Positions 53,797-63,503 of a stretch of 64,000 nt of DNA are shown one piece after another. The first letter of the stretch is position 1, and every line of letters begins with the position of its first letter. Position numbers and translations under genes: made by a program. The notes beneath the pieces were generated by a model that saw only the letters and a list, made by a program, of their open reading frames with translations, was not told where the DNA came from and ran no database searches. The stretch spans positions 124,001-188,000 of the forward strand of contig NZ_JACEFJ010000010.1 in NCBI RefSeq assembly GCF_015354735.1. The letters run 5' to 3'. This DNA comes from Pararhodonellum marinum (GTDB taxonomy: Bacteria > Bacteroidota > Bacteroidia > Cytophagales > Cyclobacteriaceae).

Positions 53797-56247
53797 ATGA
53801 AACCCAAAAATTTCTCATACTTATTCTTTTTGTTAGCCAGCTTGATATTATCAGCCTGGATTTTGGCTCCTGACCCATTGACAGAAAAGGTAGAAACCTA
53901 TCTGAAGACTTACAGGGCCAATTATGCTACCGAAAAAGTGTACATCCATCATGACAAACCCTATTACATGGCTGGAGAAATTCTTTGGTTAAAGGCCTAT
54001 GTAGTAAATGCTGCTTCAAACAAATCAACCGAAAAAAGCGGCGTACTCTATGTCGACTTGATGGATGAGGAGGAGGCTTTGGTCTATAGCCTCACATTGC
54101 CGATTTCAGATGGTGGGGCTTTTGGGGACATTCTACTACCTGAAAACTTGCCAGAAGGAGTATATAGACTTTCTGCTTTTACCCAATGGATGCGGAATTT
54201 TGGAGAAAGTGGTTTTTTTCAAAAAGAAATCTATGTGTTTAATGGTACTGAAGGACAGGTTACATCAACCCAAAAACTCGAGGAAAGAGCTCCTTCCGTA
54301 GATTTGCAGTTCTTCCCCGAAGGAGGGGATTTGGTGGCGGGATTGTCTAATACTGTCGCTTTTAAAGCCTTGGCCTCAAATGGTTTTGGATTACCTGTTT
54401 CCGGAGCCCTCTTTGATGAAGCGGGTAAGAAGCTGTTGGAATTTGAAGACCATCATGACGGCATGGGTGCTTTTTCTTTTACACCTGACTCGGGGAAAAG
54501 ATATTTTGCCAAACTCAACTTTTCCGATGGAAGGACGGTTGATTATGCACTTCCTGAGGTTTTGTCCGAAGGTTTTGTGATGCAATTGGACGAAGTGTCT
54601 GATCCGGAGGCCGTAAAGGTAAGTATAGCCTCGAATAGAGAAATTCCTGGTCAGTTGATGTTAATGGGGATTGCAAAAGATTCTTTGGCCTACAAGGAAC
54701 CGGTTGCCTTTGCCAACGGTCAAAGCGCTGAATTTGAAATTCCCAAGGATAGGTTTCCGACCGGTATTGTCCGGTTTACCTTGACTGATACTCAAGGAGA
54801 GCCATATGCTGAGCGGTTGGTGTTTGTAAGGCATCCTCAGAAAACCAAGGTGAACATAAAAACAGATAAATCCTCCTACTCCCCGAGGGAGCAAGTAGAT
54901 TTGGAAATTTCTATGGAGGAAGGCGGTTTCGGACCTGAATTGAGTCAATTTTCTTTATCAGTTACCACTGACAAATGGGTTAAACCCAGTCAAAGTCAGG
55001 AAAACATCGCGACTTATTTATTGCTCAGTGCGGATCTCAAGGGCCATATTGCAACACCCGGCTATTATTTCGAAAAAGATGATGCAGAGAGACAATTGGC
55101 ACTAAAACACCTGATGCTGACCCAAGGCTGGAGGAGGTTTGGTTGGGAACCCATAGTGGCACAAGAATTTCCAAAAATCCAATATGGAAATGAAATGGAT
55201 TTACATCTTAAAGGAAGGTTGGTCAATAGTAAGGGGGAAGGAATAAACAAAGGGGAAGCGCTTTTGTATCTTAAAGACCGGTATCAGACTTTTATAACCA
55301 CACCGACCAATAAGGAAGGTTATTTTGGGTTCACGGGATTTTATTTTAAAGACACCATACAGGTCATGATTCAGGGAACTGATAGCAGAGGCAGAAGGGA
55401 TGACGTGGAGGTTCAAATGCTTGAAAGGACTTTTAAACCACTTTTTTTGGCCAGTTGGATTCGATTGCCTGAGGCATATGTCAGTCAAATGCCTGATGGC
55501 TATGTGCTCTCCACGCAGCAGCAACTTTCTGCAGTGGAAAAGGAAGTAGGCGCCATGGATTTGGGAGAATTGCTCTTGCAAGAGGTCGTCATAGAAGGTA
55601 GAGCGGAAATTTATGAGCCCTTTACTTTACATACAAAAGCAGACGTGGTGCTTCACCGCAATCAACTGCCCATAGCCCCTTCGGGAAATATTCTTGAAAG
55701 TTTACAGGGTAGGGTAGCCGGTTTGCAGGTAACCAAAACGGGAATGAATGAGTTTAGGTCAGTAATTCGAGGTCAAGGTACCCCTCTTTATCTTTTGGAT
55801 GGGATGCCCATCAGTGAGAGCACCATGCAGAGTCTCAACCAATTTGACATCGGCCGGATTGAAATCCTAAAAAGCCCAGGCGCAACCGGCATTTATGGTG
55901 GCCGTGGGGGTGGAGGCGTCATTGCTTTTTTTACGGATATGGGATATGAAGAATTGGAAGAGGCGGAAGAAGATGCCAAATACATCATCACTCATCAGGC
56001 TGCGGGATTTAACAAAACAAGAACTTTCTATTCACCAGTTTATCAAGAGACAGATTATTATGACCTACCTGATTTGAGGAGTACAGTTTATTGGAATCCT
56101 ATGGTATTTCTCAGCCCTAATTCAAAAAGAGAAATGAGTTTCTATACAGGGGATGTCACAGGGCGTCATCGTGTTCAGGTCGAAGGCATCACCAAAGATG
56201 GCCATCCTATCAGTGAGGCAATTTATTTTGAGGTTGAGGGGGATTGA
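53797..56247 (+). CDS. MG2-like/TonB-plug domain protein without a barrel
   Basis: Exported protein of 816 residues. ATG 53797 opens a signal peptide (FSYLFFLLASLILSAWIL); in-frame codons back to 53587 overlap the divergent gene and are unlikely to be used. The N-terminal part resembles alpha-2-macroglobulin MG domains (TEKVYIHHDKPYYMAGEILW, SDGGAFGDILLPENLPEGVY). A carboxypeptidase-regulatory-like segment is in the middle. A TonB-receptor plug-like domain near residue 630 follows (GNILESLQGRVAGLQVTK, VIRGQGTPLYLLDG, IGRIEILKSPGATGIYGGRG). No beta-barrel follows the plug, only about 110 residues ending in a Gly-Asp. Similar barrel-less proteins occur across Bacteroidota; role unknown. Confidence 0.8.
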   Translation: MKPKNFSYLFFLLASLILSAWILAPDPLTEKVETYLKTYRANYATEKVYIHHDKPYYMAGEILWLKAYVVNAASNKSTEKSGVLYVDLMDEEEALVYSLTLPISDGGAFGDILLPENLPEGVYRLSAFTQWMRNFGESGFFQKEIYVFNGTEGQVTSTQKLEERAPSVDLQFFPEGGDLVAGLSNTVAFKALASNGFGLPVSGALFDEAGKKLLEFEDHHDGMGAFSFTPDSGKRYFAKLNFSDGRTVDYALPEVLSEGFVMQLDEVSDPEAVKVSIASNREIPGQLMLMGIAKDSLAYKEPVAFANGQSAEFEIPKDRFPTGIVRFTLTDTQGEPYAERLVFVRHPQKTKVNIKTDKSSYSPREQVDLEISMEEGGFGPELSQFSLSVTTDKWVKPSQSQENIATYLLLSADLKGHIATPGYYFEKDDAERQLALKHLMLTQGWRRFGWEPIVAQEFPKIQYGNEMDLHLKGRLVNSKGEGINKGEALLYLKDRYQTFITTPTNKEGYFGFTGFYFKDTIQVMIQGTDSRGRRDDVEVQMLERTFKPLFLASWIRLPEAYVSQMPDGYVLSTQQQLSAVEKEVGAMDLGELLLQEVVIEGRAEIYEPFTLHTKADVVLHRNQLPIAPSGNILESLQGRVAGLQVTKTGMNEFRSVIRGQGTPLYLLDGMPISESTMQSLNQFDIGRIEILKSPGATGIYGGRGGGGVIAFFTDMGYEELEEAEEDAKYIITHQAAGFNKTRTFYSPVYQETDYYDLPDLRSTVYWNPMVFLSPNSKREMSFYTGDVTGRHRVQVEGITKDGHPISEAIYFEVEGD

Positions 56248-56522
56248 TCAACATGTTTTGCCACCGATGCCTATTTTTAGTTTGTAGATAAGTGCCTGAG
56301 ACAGGCGTGCGGAATATCTATTGACACTTGTATTCCATGGAAGTCTGGCTAAAAAGATTTTAGAGCCCGATTCAGTTTGTGGCCTTAATCATCCCCATTG
56401 CTTTCCTACCTCCAAGTATCAAATAGTAATTAAGCTTTATTTGACCTGTCAGGGTATGTATAGGATACCTCATTTTTTTGAAAATTAGGCGTAAATCCCT
56501 AAATTCCACAAATACCATCAAC

Positions 56523-57731
56523 ATGCGAAACCAATATAAACCGGAATATCTTCTGATCTTTTTGATTGGACTATTTACTTCAAACCTTATGGCCCAGGAA
56601 CAATTCAACTATGATGAATCCAAAGTCCCTGATTTGGTTTTGCCTGATCCTTATGTTAGCTCCAAAGGGGAAATCATCGAATCGATGGCTGATTGGGAAA
56701 ACATCAGGAGGCCGGAATTGATGCGGTTTTTCTCTGAAAATGTCTATGGGTCTATCCCAATGGATTTTGATGAGATTCATTTTGATGTGTCGACAGATTC
56801 CGACCATCTCTACAAAGAAGTTGCATTGAAAAAAAATGTGCGCATCAAGGTTTCCAGAAAGGGAAAAGCTCAGACAATAAAGTTGTTTGTCTTTCAACCT
56901 CTTAAAGGAAAAGGACCTTATCCTGTATTTCTATTGATAAGCCATAGAAATGCACAAGACCTACTTGAAGATAAAGAAGATCAGTTTTTCCCTCTAGAGC
57001 AAATTGTCAGTAGGGGATATGCAGCTGCTATATTTGATGTGGAGGATGTTTCACCCGATGATAAGGTGAGATTTTCACACGGTATATTGGATACACTTTA
57101 TCCCGAACAACTGGAAATGCCTGAGGGAATGCGAGGTTTGGCAGCGTGGGCATGGGGTGCTATGAGGGCAATGGATTATTTCGAAAATGATATTTCACTA
57201 GATCAAAATAGGTCAGCTGTAGTCGGGCATTCCCGAGGAGGAAAAGCTGCATTATGGTGCGGAGCAAATGATGAACGCTGGTCAGTGGTCATCTCCAATG
57301 AATCCGGTTGTGGAGGTGCGGCTTTGTCACGAAGGAGATTCGGCGAAACTGTAAAACGCATCAATACCAATTTCCCCTATTGGTTTAATGATAATTTCAA
57401 GGCTTTCAATGACAATGAAGATGCTTTGCCAATTGACCAGCATCTTTTGGCAGCATGTATTGCCCCAAGGTCTATCTACTTTGCATCCGCCATAGAAGAC
57501 CAATGGGCAGATCCAAAAGGAGAGTTTTTGTCACTTAAATTAGGTTCAAGGGTCTATTCAGATATTTATGGAATCAAAGTTGACCTGCCGGAAAGTTTTG
57601 AAAACCACCAAAGGACTATCCATACAAATTCAGTAGGTTACCATATCCGTGAAGGAGAACACAACCTGACGCTTTATGATTGGGAGCGGTTTATGGATTT
57701 TGTGGATAAGGAGTTTTTAGTGGCACGCTGA
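56523..57731 (+). CDS. CE15 glucuronoyl esterase-like alpha/beta hydrolase
   Basis: Secreted alpha/beta hydrolase of carbohydrate esterase family 15, which cleaves esters of (4-O-methyl)glucuronic acid. ATG 56523 opens a signal peptide (YLLIFLIGLFTSNLMAQ). The nucleophile elbow is GHSRGGKAALW (Ser), the oxyanion Arg follows it, NESGCGGAALSRR carries the conserved Glu and a disulfide Cys, and HIREGEHNLTLYDW supplies the catalytic His. FFSENVYGSIP is the usual early segment. The activity suggests the target glycan contains esterified uronates or xylan. The TGA stop is part of a short tandem repeat. Confidence 0.9.
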   Translation: MRNQYKPEYLLIFLIGLFTSNLMAQEQFNYDESKVPDLVLPDPYVSSKGEIIESMADWENIRRPELMRFFSENVYGSIPMDFDEIHFDVSTDSDHLYKEVALKKNVRIKVSRKGKAQTIKLFVFQPLKGKGPYPVFLLISHRNAQDLLEDKEDQFFPLEQIVSRGYAAAIFDVEDVSPDDKVRFSHGILDTLYPEQLEMPEGMRGLAAWAWGAMRAMDYFENDISLDQNRSAVVGHSRGGKAALWCGANDERWSVVISNESGCGGAALSRRRFGETVKRINTNFPYWFNDNFKAFNDNEDALPIDQHLLAACIAPRSIYFASAIEDQWADPKGEFLSLKLGSRVYSDIYGIKVDLPESFENHQRTIHTNSVGYHIREGEHNLTLYDWERFMDFVDKEFLVAR

Positions 57732-57846
57732 TAACACTGATAACACTGATTTTCACTGATTTTTTATCTTCCCGAATCAGTTCAATCAGCTTCATCAGCG
57801 TTCAATCAAGATGCTAATATCCTAATATCTTTATATCCCAATATCC
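57728..57846. repeat. Two short tandem repeats between CE15 and the fusion gene
   Basis: CTGATAACA occurs twice in tandem from 57728, followed by CTGATTTTCA and CTGATTTT, so the repeat contains the CE15 stop codon. From 57815 four 8-base units follow (TAATATCC, TAATATCT, TTATATCC, CAATATCC). The region separates two convergent genes and may have terminator or slippage properties; no clear hairpin with a T-tract is seen. Confidence 0.75.
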
Positions 57847-57867
57847 GTTCCCCATTCATCCATAAAT

Positions 57868-60800
57868 TCAATCCACCCTCTTCATCGTCTTCAAATACCC
57901 CATCAAATCCACAATTTCTTTCTCCGTAAGGTTTTCGAACAAGCCGGGGGGCATCATGGAAACCTCTGTCACATCCTTGGACTGTATACTGGATTTGTTG
58001 ATGATCACTGGTTCTTGACCTACTACCCGCAGTGTAATCTGCCTTTGGTTTTCTCCGATAATATTCCCGGAATAGGTCCTACCATCCCTGGTATTGATCA
58101 CCACCATCTTATAGTCATCCTGGATTTCAGCACTGGGTTCTATGACATTGAGTAAGATATACTCCACATCCGACCGGTTGGAACCTGTCAGGTCGGGACC
58201 CATTTCTCCACCCTCTCCAAACATTTTGTGACAACTGCCGCAGACTTGGGTGAAAACCGTTTTTCCGGATTCAATATTTGCAGATGCGATTGCTGACGGT
58301 TGGAGTATGGTCCTGTATTTATCATAGGCAGCTTGGTCACTAGGCACCTGTTCTATTGGTCCCCAAACTTCTATAAACCCACTGCCGACTACCCGGAGCA
58401 ATTGTCTGGCAACACTGACAGGAACTTCAGCTTTGGCTATCTTTTCATCCTTGATTTCACGGGTCAGCATATTGCCATATCTGGATCGGGAAGAAAGGGT
58501 CTGCATGGCAATCTGTTTTTCATCTGCATCAAATGTTGGATACTTCTCTATCAGCATCCTGCCCAAACTCTCGTTGTCAAAAGCTGCAATGGAACGAATA
58601 GCATCCTTCCTCATCGCAAGCTCCCCGATTAGTCCGGGCAATTCGGAAATCAGCCCGGTTCTTTGCTGTGCTGTGAGCGTTTGAAGTGCTTTTTGTCTTT
58701 GGTCCAGAGGTTGCTTTTTGTCTTTCAGGATAGCAAATGCCCGTTGGGTAGCCTCCGTATCTCCAAAGAGGCTTGAAATCTCCAAAGCAAGTTCTTTCTT
58801 TTTCCCACCAGATTTGTCCATTTTATCGGCCACAGCCTTCCAATTAGACGGGATATTCAGGTCAGTTCTACCTTCCATACCGCTCAACATTCCCGACAAC
58901 AGCAGTTCTGTGTTCGGACCACCTTTACCGATAAAAGCAACCAATTTCTCCATTTCATCTGCATCCACAGCCCTTCTGGCAATATTTTGGGTAACAAAGG
59001 GGATTTTGGATTGGGCAGAAAGTTCAAGGAAATTGTCCGTATTTTCAGCGATCAATGATTCGACTCCATACCAGATGATTTTGGGTAGGTTATGGTCGTT
59101 GGCATCTTCCTCATGTTTCATCAGATTGGCAGCGAGAAGAAATTTTTCTTTGGGTGGGATTCTTTGCATGGCTGCTGCGAGATAAAGTCTGACGACGGGA
59201 GACGTGTCGTCTTCTGCCATTTTCCTGAATTTGGCCAAAGCAGTTGCAGATGGATCATGGTCTTCACAAAGCAACTGAATGGCCCAGGCCCTGATGTGCG
59301 GGTCTTTATCAGATAGTGCACTGATCAAATCATTTTCATTAAATCCTCCAACCTGATGCAATGCCCATAGTGCCCTTAATCTCCAATCTGGATTTTTGTC
59401 CTTTTGGTAAATGGACTTTAAACCTTTAATGGTATTTGCTTCCAACTCTCCTTTAACAGCCCTTTTATGTAAAATTCCCCTCGCTCTTCTGGAATGCCAA
59501 TCACTCTTATTGGTCTGAAGTGAGATCAATTCTTTGTCCGACATTTTATTCAGATCTGAATATCTTCCTTCAAAATCCTCGGCAAGTGATTTTTCCGGCA
59601 TTATCCTGAATATCCTTCCTGTTTCTTCATTCAGGACTTCCTGTCCGCAGATATCCGCATCATGCCAATCGAGTACATACAAACCGCCATCAGGTCCTAT
59701 TTCCATGCTAAAGCCTACCCATTGGGCATTGTTGGCCAACATAAAATCATCTCCGTGTTTTCCCTCATACCCCGAACCTTTTGGAACAAGTCTGTCCGAA
59801 AGTACGGCATGTTCATGGATATTGGCCATGAAAATCCTACCCTGTTCTTCCTCAGGAAATGCATCTGATTGGTAAACCCTGGCACCGCCATGGGCCGAGC
59901 GGTGACTGTGGTCTGCGATGGTTTTGATGTCCTCATACACATAAGGATTGAAATGCTGCCCACCCTGACGGTGGTAAATGCCACCCGGAATCACATGCCA
60001 AAGATGGGGGATGACACAGGCAGTCATCAATAGTTGGCCTTTGGCATCATAGTCTATCCCCCAAGGATTACTGAAACCATGGGCCACCACTTCAAACCTG
60101 TCTTTGACGGGATGGTAGCGCCAAACCCCACCATTGATATCCACCCCGTCTTTTTCCAATAAATCTTCCGGAAAAGGATCCTTATGGTAATAGAGTTTGG
60201 CATCACCGTTTGGTTTTCTGATTTTGGAAGGAGTGGCAAAGCCCTGTAGTCCATAGAGCCAGCCATCAGGACCCCAATGCATGCTGTTGAGGGTTTCGTG
60301 TCTGTCCCGAATTCCCCAACCTGTGAGTAAAATTTCAATATCTTCCAGATCCGCTTTGTCATCTTGGTCTATATCAGGGACAAAAAGTAGGTTGGGAGGT
60401 GCACCGACATAAAGTCCATCAAATCCAACAGCAATCGCCGCAGGGAAAGCCAGGCCTTCCATAAATACTTTCTTGCTGTCTGCGACCCCATCTCCATTGG
60501 TGTCCTCCAATATCAGAATCCGGCTGTCGCCTGAATTTGAAAATCCATGGCCTCTTGATTCGTAATCCTTGTTTTCGGCAATCCAAAGCCTACCTCTGTC
60601 GTCCCAGCAAAAAGCCATCGGTTGGGTCATCATGGGTTCTGACGCCCATACATTGACCTGATATCCAGGCTTGATGGTCATGGCTTCCACAGCTTCCTGT
60701 GGGCTCAGAAATTTGGCATCTCGACCCTCTCTCTGGGCAAGACCCCAAAGTTCGGTCGTGTTATACATTCCCTGCCTACCGGAAAATTCTCCCCAGGCTT

Positions 60801-61704
60801 CTGTCAATTTGATGTCATTGACCTCTCCGGTGTAGACCATAAGTTGTAGCTTGATGGTTTCTGCGTTCCCTTTTTCTATCAACCAATCTCCGTCTTTGGT
60901 AAAGGCAGGTCCCAAACCCAATTGTCCATCCACGCGCCATTTATTGGGATATCCCCTGTTTTCGGGATGGTCAAAAACTGCAATATTGGCAAAGTCGTCC
61001 CAGCCATCTACCTGCATGCCGACATTTACCCACATGGAAGGTTGTCCTTCTGCAAACTCGTTTTTCTGCCTTGCAGCATTGATGATTTCCCCTTTGATTC
61101 CCTCTCTCCAGGGCATTCTGACGAATAAGCTTCCATAGTCATATTGCCCGATAGTGATCGATTCAATAGCTTCCCCTTTCCATTCCAAATCCAAAAAATA
61201 TTTTCCCTTCTCTTCTCGTAAAGACCAATTTTGGGTTTCAAGCATGATTGGTTCGCCCTTCTCGTCCAATAATTGATAAACTGTCTGCCATTTCACTTCA
61301 TCACCTTCTGTTTCTATCACATTCAGGGCAACCTTTTTCCAATAACCTTCTTGAGGGTTATGAAAATAATCCCGGTCATTGACCCTAGTCAATCCCCAAT
61401 ACAGACCCGTCTGATGTTTGTGGTGTCCCGGGCTATATTCAGTCAAAACACCTTTGCCATCAGGTGCCGAGATTGGGTGAATGTAAGGGCGGAAACCTTC
61501 TTTGGCATTCTGAACCAAAATGGGTTCATTTTCTCCTTTTCTGTGAATGGAAATGGTACCTTCTTTTTCCTGATGTATTAAGGTCAAAAGGGTAGGGCCA
61601 TCTTTTTCACTTTCTGAAACCTCTGATTGATTGCCTGAACAGGATAAAAGAAAAATGAGGATACATGAAAGGAAAAACAGGGAAAGCGGAATTGACTGAT
61701 TCAT
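57868..61704 (-). CDS. DUF6807 (PmoA-like) - dehydrogenase propeller - HEAT - cytochrome c fusion lipoprotein
   Basis: Very large lipoprotein (lipobox FLLSC, Cys21-22 region) of 1278 residues. Residues about 37-310 match the DUF6807/PmoA domain (SPGHHKHQTGLYWGLTRVN, IAVFDHPENRGYPNKWRV). Residues about 335-720 match the propeller of PVC-type membrane-bound dehydrogenases (PMAFCWDDRGRLWIAENKDY, MHWGPDGWLYGLQG). A helical region about 740-1000 has HEAT-like repeats (DPHIRAWAIQLLCEDH). The C-terminus is a c-type cytochrome with CGSCH at 1155-1159 and Met in the PDL/MMPPG segments. The propeller-HEAT-heme order is known; DUF6807 fused in front is less usual. Probably oxidises a sugar-derived substrate and passes electrons to the heme. 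Confidence 0.88.
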   Translation of the reverse strand: MNQSIPLSLFFLSCILIFLLSCSGNQSEVSESEKDGPTLLTLIHQEKEGTISIHRKGENEPILVQNAKEGFRPYIHPISAPDGKGVLTEYSPGHHKHQTGLYWGLTRVNDRDYFHNPQEGYWKKVALNVIETEGDEVKWQTVYQLLDEKGEPIMLETQNWSLREEKGKYFLDLEWKGEAIESITIGQYDYGSLFVRMPWREGIKGEIINAARQKNEFAEGQPSMWVNVGMQVDGWDDFANIAVFDHPENRGYPNKWRVDGQLGLGPAFTKDGDWLIEKGNAETIKLQLMVYTGEVNDIKLTEAWGEFSGRQGMYNTTELWGLAQREGRDAKFLSPQEAVEAMTIKPGYQVNVWASEPMMTQPMAFCWDDRGRLWIAENKDYESRGHGFSNSGDSRILILEDTNGDGVADSKKVFMEGLAFPAAIAVGFDGLYVGAPPNLLFVPDIDQDDKADLEDIEILLTGWGIRDRHETLNSMHWGPDGWLYGLQGFATPSKIRKPNGDAKLYYHKDPFPEDLLEKDGVDINGGVWRYHPVKDRFEVVAHGFSNPWGIDYDAKGQLLMTACVIPHLWHVIPGGIYHRQGGQHFNPYVYEDIKTIADHSHRSAHGGARVYQSDAFPEEEQGRIFMANIHEHAVLSDRLVPKGSGYEGKHGDDFMLANNAQWVGFSMEIGPDGGLYVLDWHDADICGQEVLNEETGRIFRIMPEKSLAEDFEGRYSDLNKMSDKELISLQTNKSDWHSRRARGILHKRAVKGELEANTIKGLKSIYQKDKNPDWRLRALWALHQVGGFNENDLISALSDKDPHIRAWAIQLLCEDHDPSATALAKFRKMAEDDTSPVVRLYLAAAMQRIPPKEKFLLAANLMKHEEDANDHNLPKIIWYGVESLIAENTDNFLELSAQSKIPFVTQNIARRAVDADEMEKLVAFIGKGGPNTELLLSGMLSGMEGRTDLNIPSNWKAVADKMDKSGGKKKELALEISSLFGDTEATQRAFAILKDKKQPLDQRQKALQTLTAQQRTGLISELPGLIGELAMRKDAIRSIAAFDNESLGRMLIEKYPTFDADEKQIAMQTLSSRSRYGNMLTREIKDEKIAKAEVPVSVARQLLRVVGSGFIEVWGPIEQVPSDQAAYDKYRTILQPSAIASANIESGKTVFTQVCGSCHKMFGEGGEMGPDLTGSNRSDVEYILLNVIEPSAEIQDDYKMVVINTRDGRTYSGNIIGENQRQITLRVVGQEPVIINKSSIQSKDVTEVSMMPPGLFENLTEKEIVDLMGYLKTMKRVD

Positions 61705-62294
61705 TTTGGGATTGTTTCTTGGGTGGAGCGGTTTAATTCGGTTTTACATAATACAATCTTTAGGATACTTAATATAATCATTGGAATCTGAATATGTTAA
61801 TGTTTCCTTTGAATGGTTCAATATTTATTCTGAGTATCCTCCATTCTACCCTTAGAAGATTTTAATTTGGTATAAAATCCCCTCGATAGGCCTGCCGAGG
61901 CCAAATAATCTATGCCTGTAACATACCGAATAGTTAGAATATTTAATTCTGATGATTGATATGAATATAGTATTTTGCATTTTTTTCATCCGGTCTCAAT
62001 CATTCGGGCCATCTCAATCTTCACGAAGCTCCTTGGATTTAGAATGCAGAGAATTGGGAAAAGTTGGGGTGAGGAGCGGAAGTAGGGATTTACGAATAAC
62101 GAATTTTAGATTTCAGACCTAAGAAGGGATTGACCCAGGGTTGGGACTGTGGACACGCAAAGTAGGAGGAAAATGTTTACTCAGGGAGGTGTTGTTTCAT
62201 GGAGGATTTTAATGTAGAAATCAATTCTGGTATTTAAATATCAGTTTATATTGATTACCTTAACTTATATTAACACTAAACCTACTTTAAGCAC
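61705..62294. other. Long intergenic region, divergent promoters expected
   Basis: About 590 bases lying between the starts of the fusion gene (minus) and the small membrane protein gene (plus), so promoters for both should be here. A short hairpin (CCTCG.TAGGCCTGC.CGAGG) is near 61883. Otherwise I see no gene or repeat. Confidence 0.5.
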
Positions 62295-62495
62295 ATGAAA
62301 ACAGTTGGAATTATATTATTGGTATTAGGAATCATCGGAACCATCATGTTTGGCTTACAAGCTATTCAGGATTCTGAAAGTTTTAGCATCCTTGGAATGG
62401 ACATTGCCGTCAGTACAGCCAATTGGACACCTGTCATCATCAGTGTAGCTTTGTTGGTTATTGGGTTGGTGATGTCAGCAAAAGGAAAGAAATAG
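62295..62495 (+). CDS. Small two-helix membrane protein
   Basis: Sixty-six residues with two hydrophobic helices (GIILLVLGIIGTIMFGLQAI and WTPVIISVALLVIGLVMSAK) separated by a short polar loop and ending in a basic tail (GKK). The two helices have similar patterns. It resembles the small uncharacterised inner membrane proteins found widely in Bacteroidota; I do not assign a family. It is a single gene. Confidence 0.75.
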   Translation: MKTVGIILLVLGIIGTIMFGLQAIQDSESFSILGMDIAVSTANWTPVIISVALLVIGLVMSAKGKK

Positions 62496-62692
62496 GCCAT
62501 TTCTGTCCGAGGAAAATAAACGCTGTCAACAAACAATCTTTATGTTTTCATTTCCAAAGAATGGAAATCCAGTTAAAGGATATCCATTCTTTGTTTTTTT
62601 TATTTTGTCTATCATGAAAGTGGAAGCGACAAAATAAATTAGTTTGTAACATCTCAAATAAGGATGTCTTAGATTACCTACCCGCCCAGCGG

Positions 62693-63201
62693 GGCTTTTG
62701 GAATGTACTACTGGTAGAGGACTTGGATGAGGATGGGAGGCCTGAATTATTGGCAGGTAACCTTGGATTCAATAGCCAAATAAAGGCCAATGAAGACCAA
62801 CCTGCCACATTGGTTTACAAAGATTTTGATGGGAATGGAACGGTAGACCCAATCCTGAATTTTTATATTCAGGATGAAATCCATCCTTTTATCACACGTG
62901 ATGAATTGGCTAACCAAGTGTATGGAAAAAAAACACGTTTCCACACCTGTGAGCAGTATGCGTCCGCTGGTTTAGGGGACATGTTTACCAAAAAGGAGCT
63001 TAAGGATGCTGCTACGCTGCTGGCTGATAACCTAGCCACTTGTCTATTTACTTTGGATGAAAACAATCGATTTCAGCCTATGGCCTTACCAATAGTGGTT
63101 CAATTTGCACCTGTTTTTGCCCTCCAGACGCTATCGAGTGAATCTGGAGGAAGAGATTTTTCCTAGCTGGAAACATCAATTATGCCCGATTGACCTATGG
63201 T
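62693..63201 (+). pseudogene. Frameshifted fragment of an FG-GAP/VCBS repeat protein
   Basis: The frame shows GFWNVLLVEDLDEDGRPELL followed by AGNLGFNS, then KDFDGNGTVDPILNFYIQDE and LTKKELKDAATLLADNLATC-like segments. These are typical of large extracytoplasmic VCBS/FG-GAP (CRTAC1-like) proteins. There is no start codon or signal at the left edge. At 63155-63166 the frame hits a stop after a T-run, while FLAGNINYARLTYG continues in the next frame to about 63201. Both ends and most of the repeats are missing. Confidence 0.75.
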
Positions 63202-63503
63202 GTGGTTTTTTCTAATTTTCTTACCCTGTATTTTTCACCTATATTGTGAAGGGGGTGATGGTTTTGCAATGAAAATTTCTCAAGCTTCTCCTTCTCAAAT
63301 ATGGCGAAAAAGAATCCTAATTGATGTTTCTGTTTTTTATGTAGCGGGAACTAATCAAGATTTTCCCTGATTGATTGATTCGGAATGGAGCCAAATTTTG
63401 CGGTAAAGATTCATGATTGATTCCCATAAATAGGTAAAGTTCAGCAACCCTATGAAAAAAAGCTTTCAAAGAACATTTAATCAAACTTAGTTATATCCTA
63501 CTA

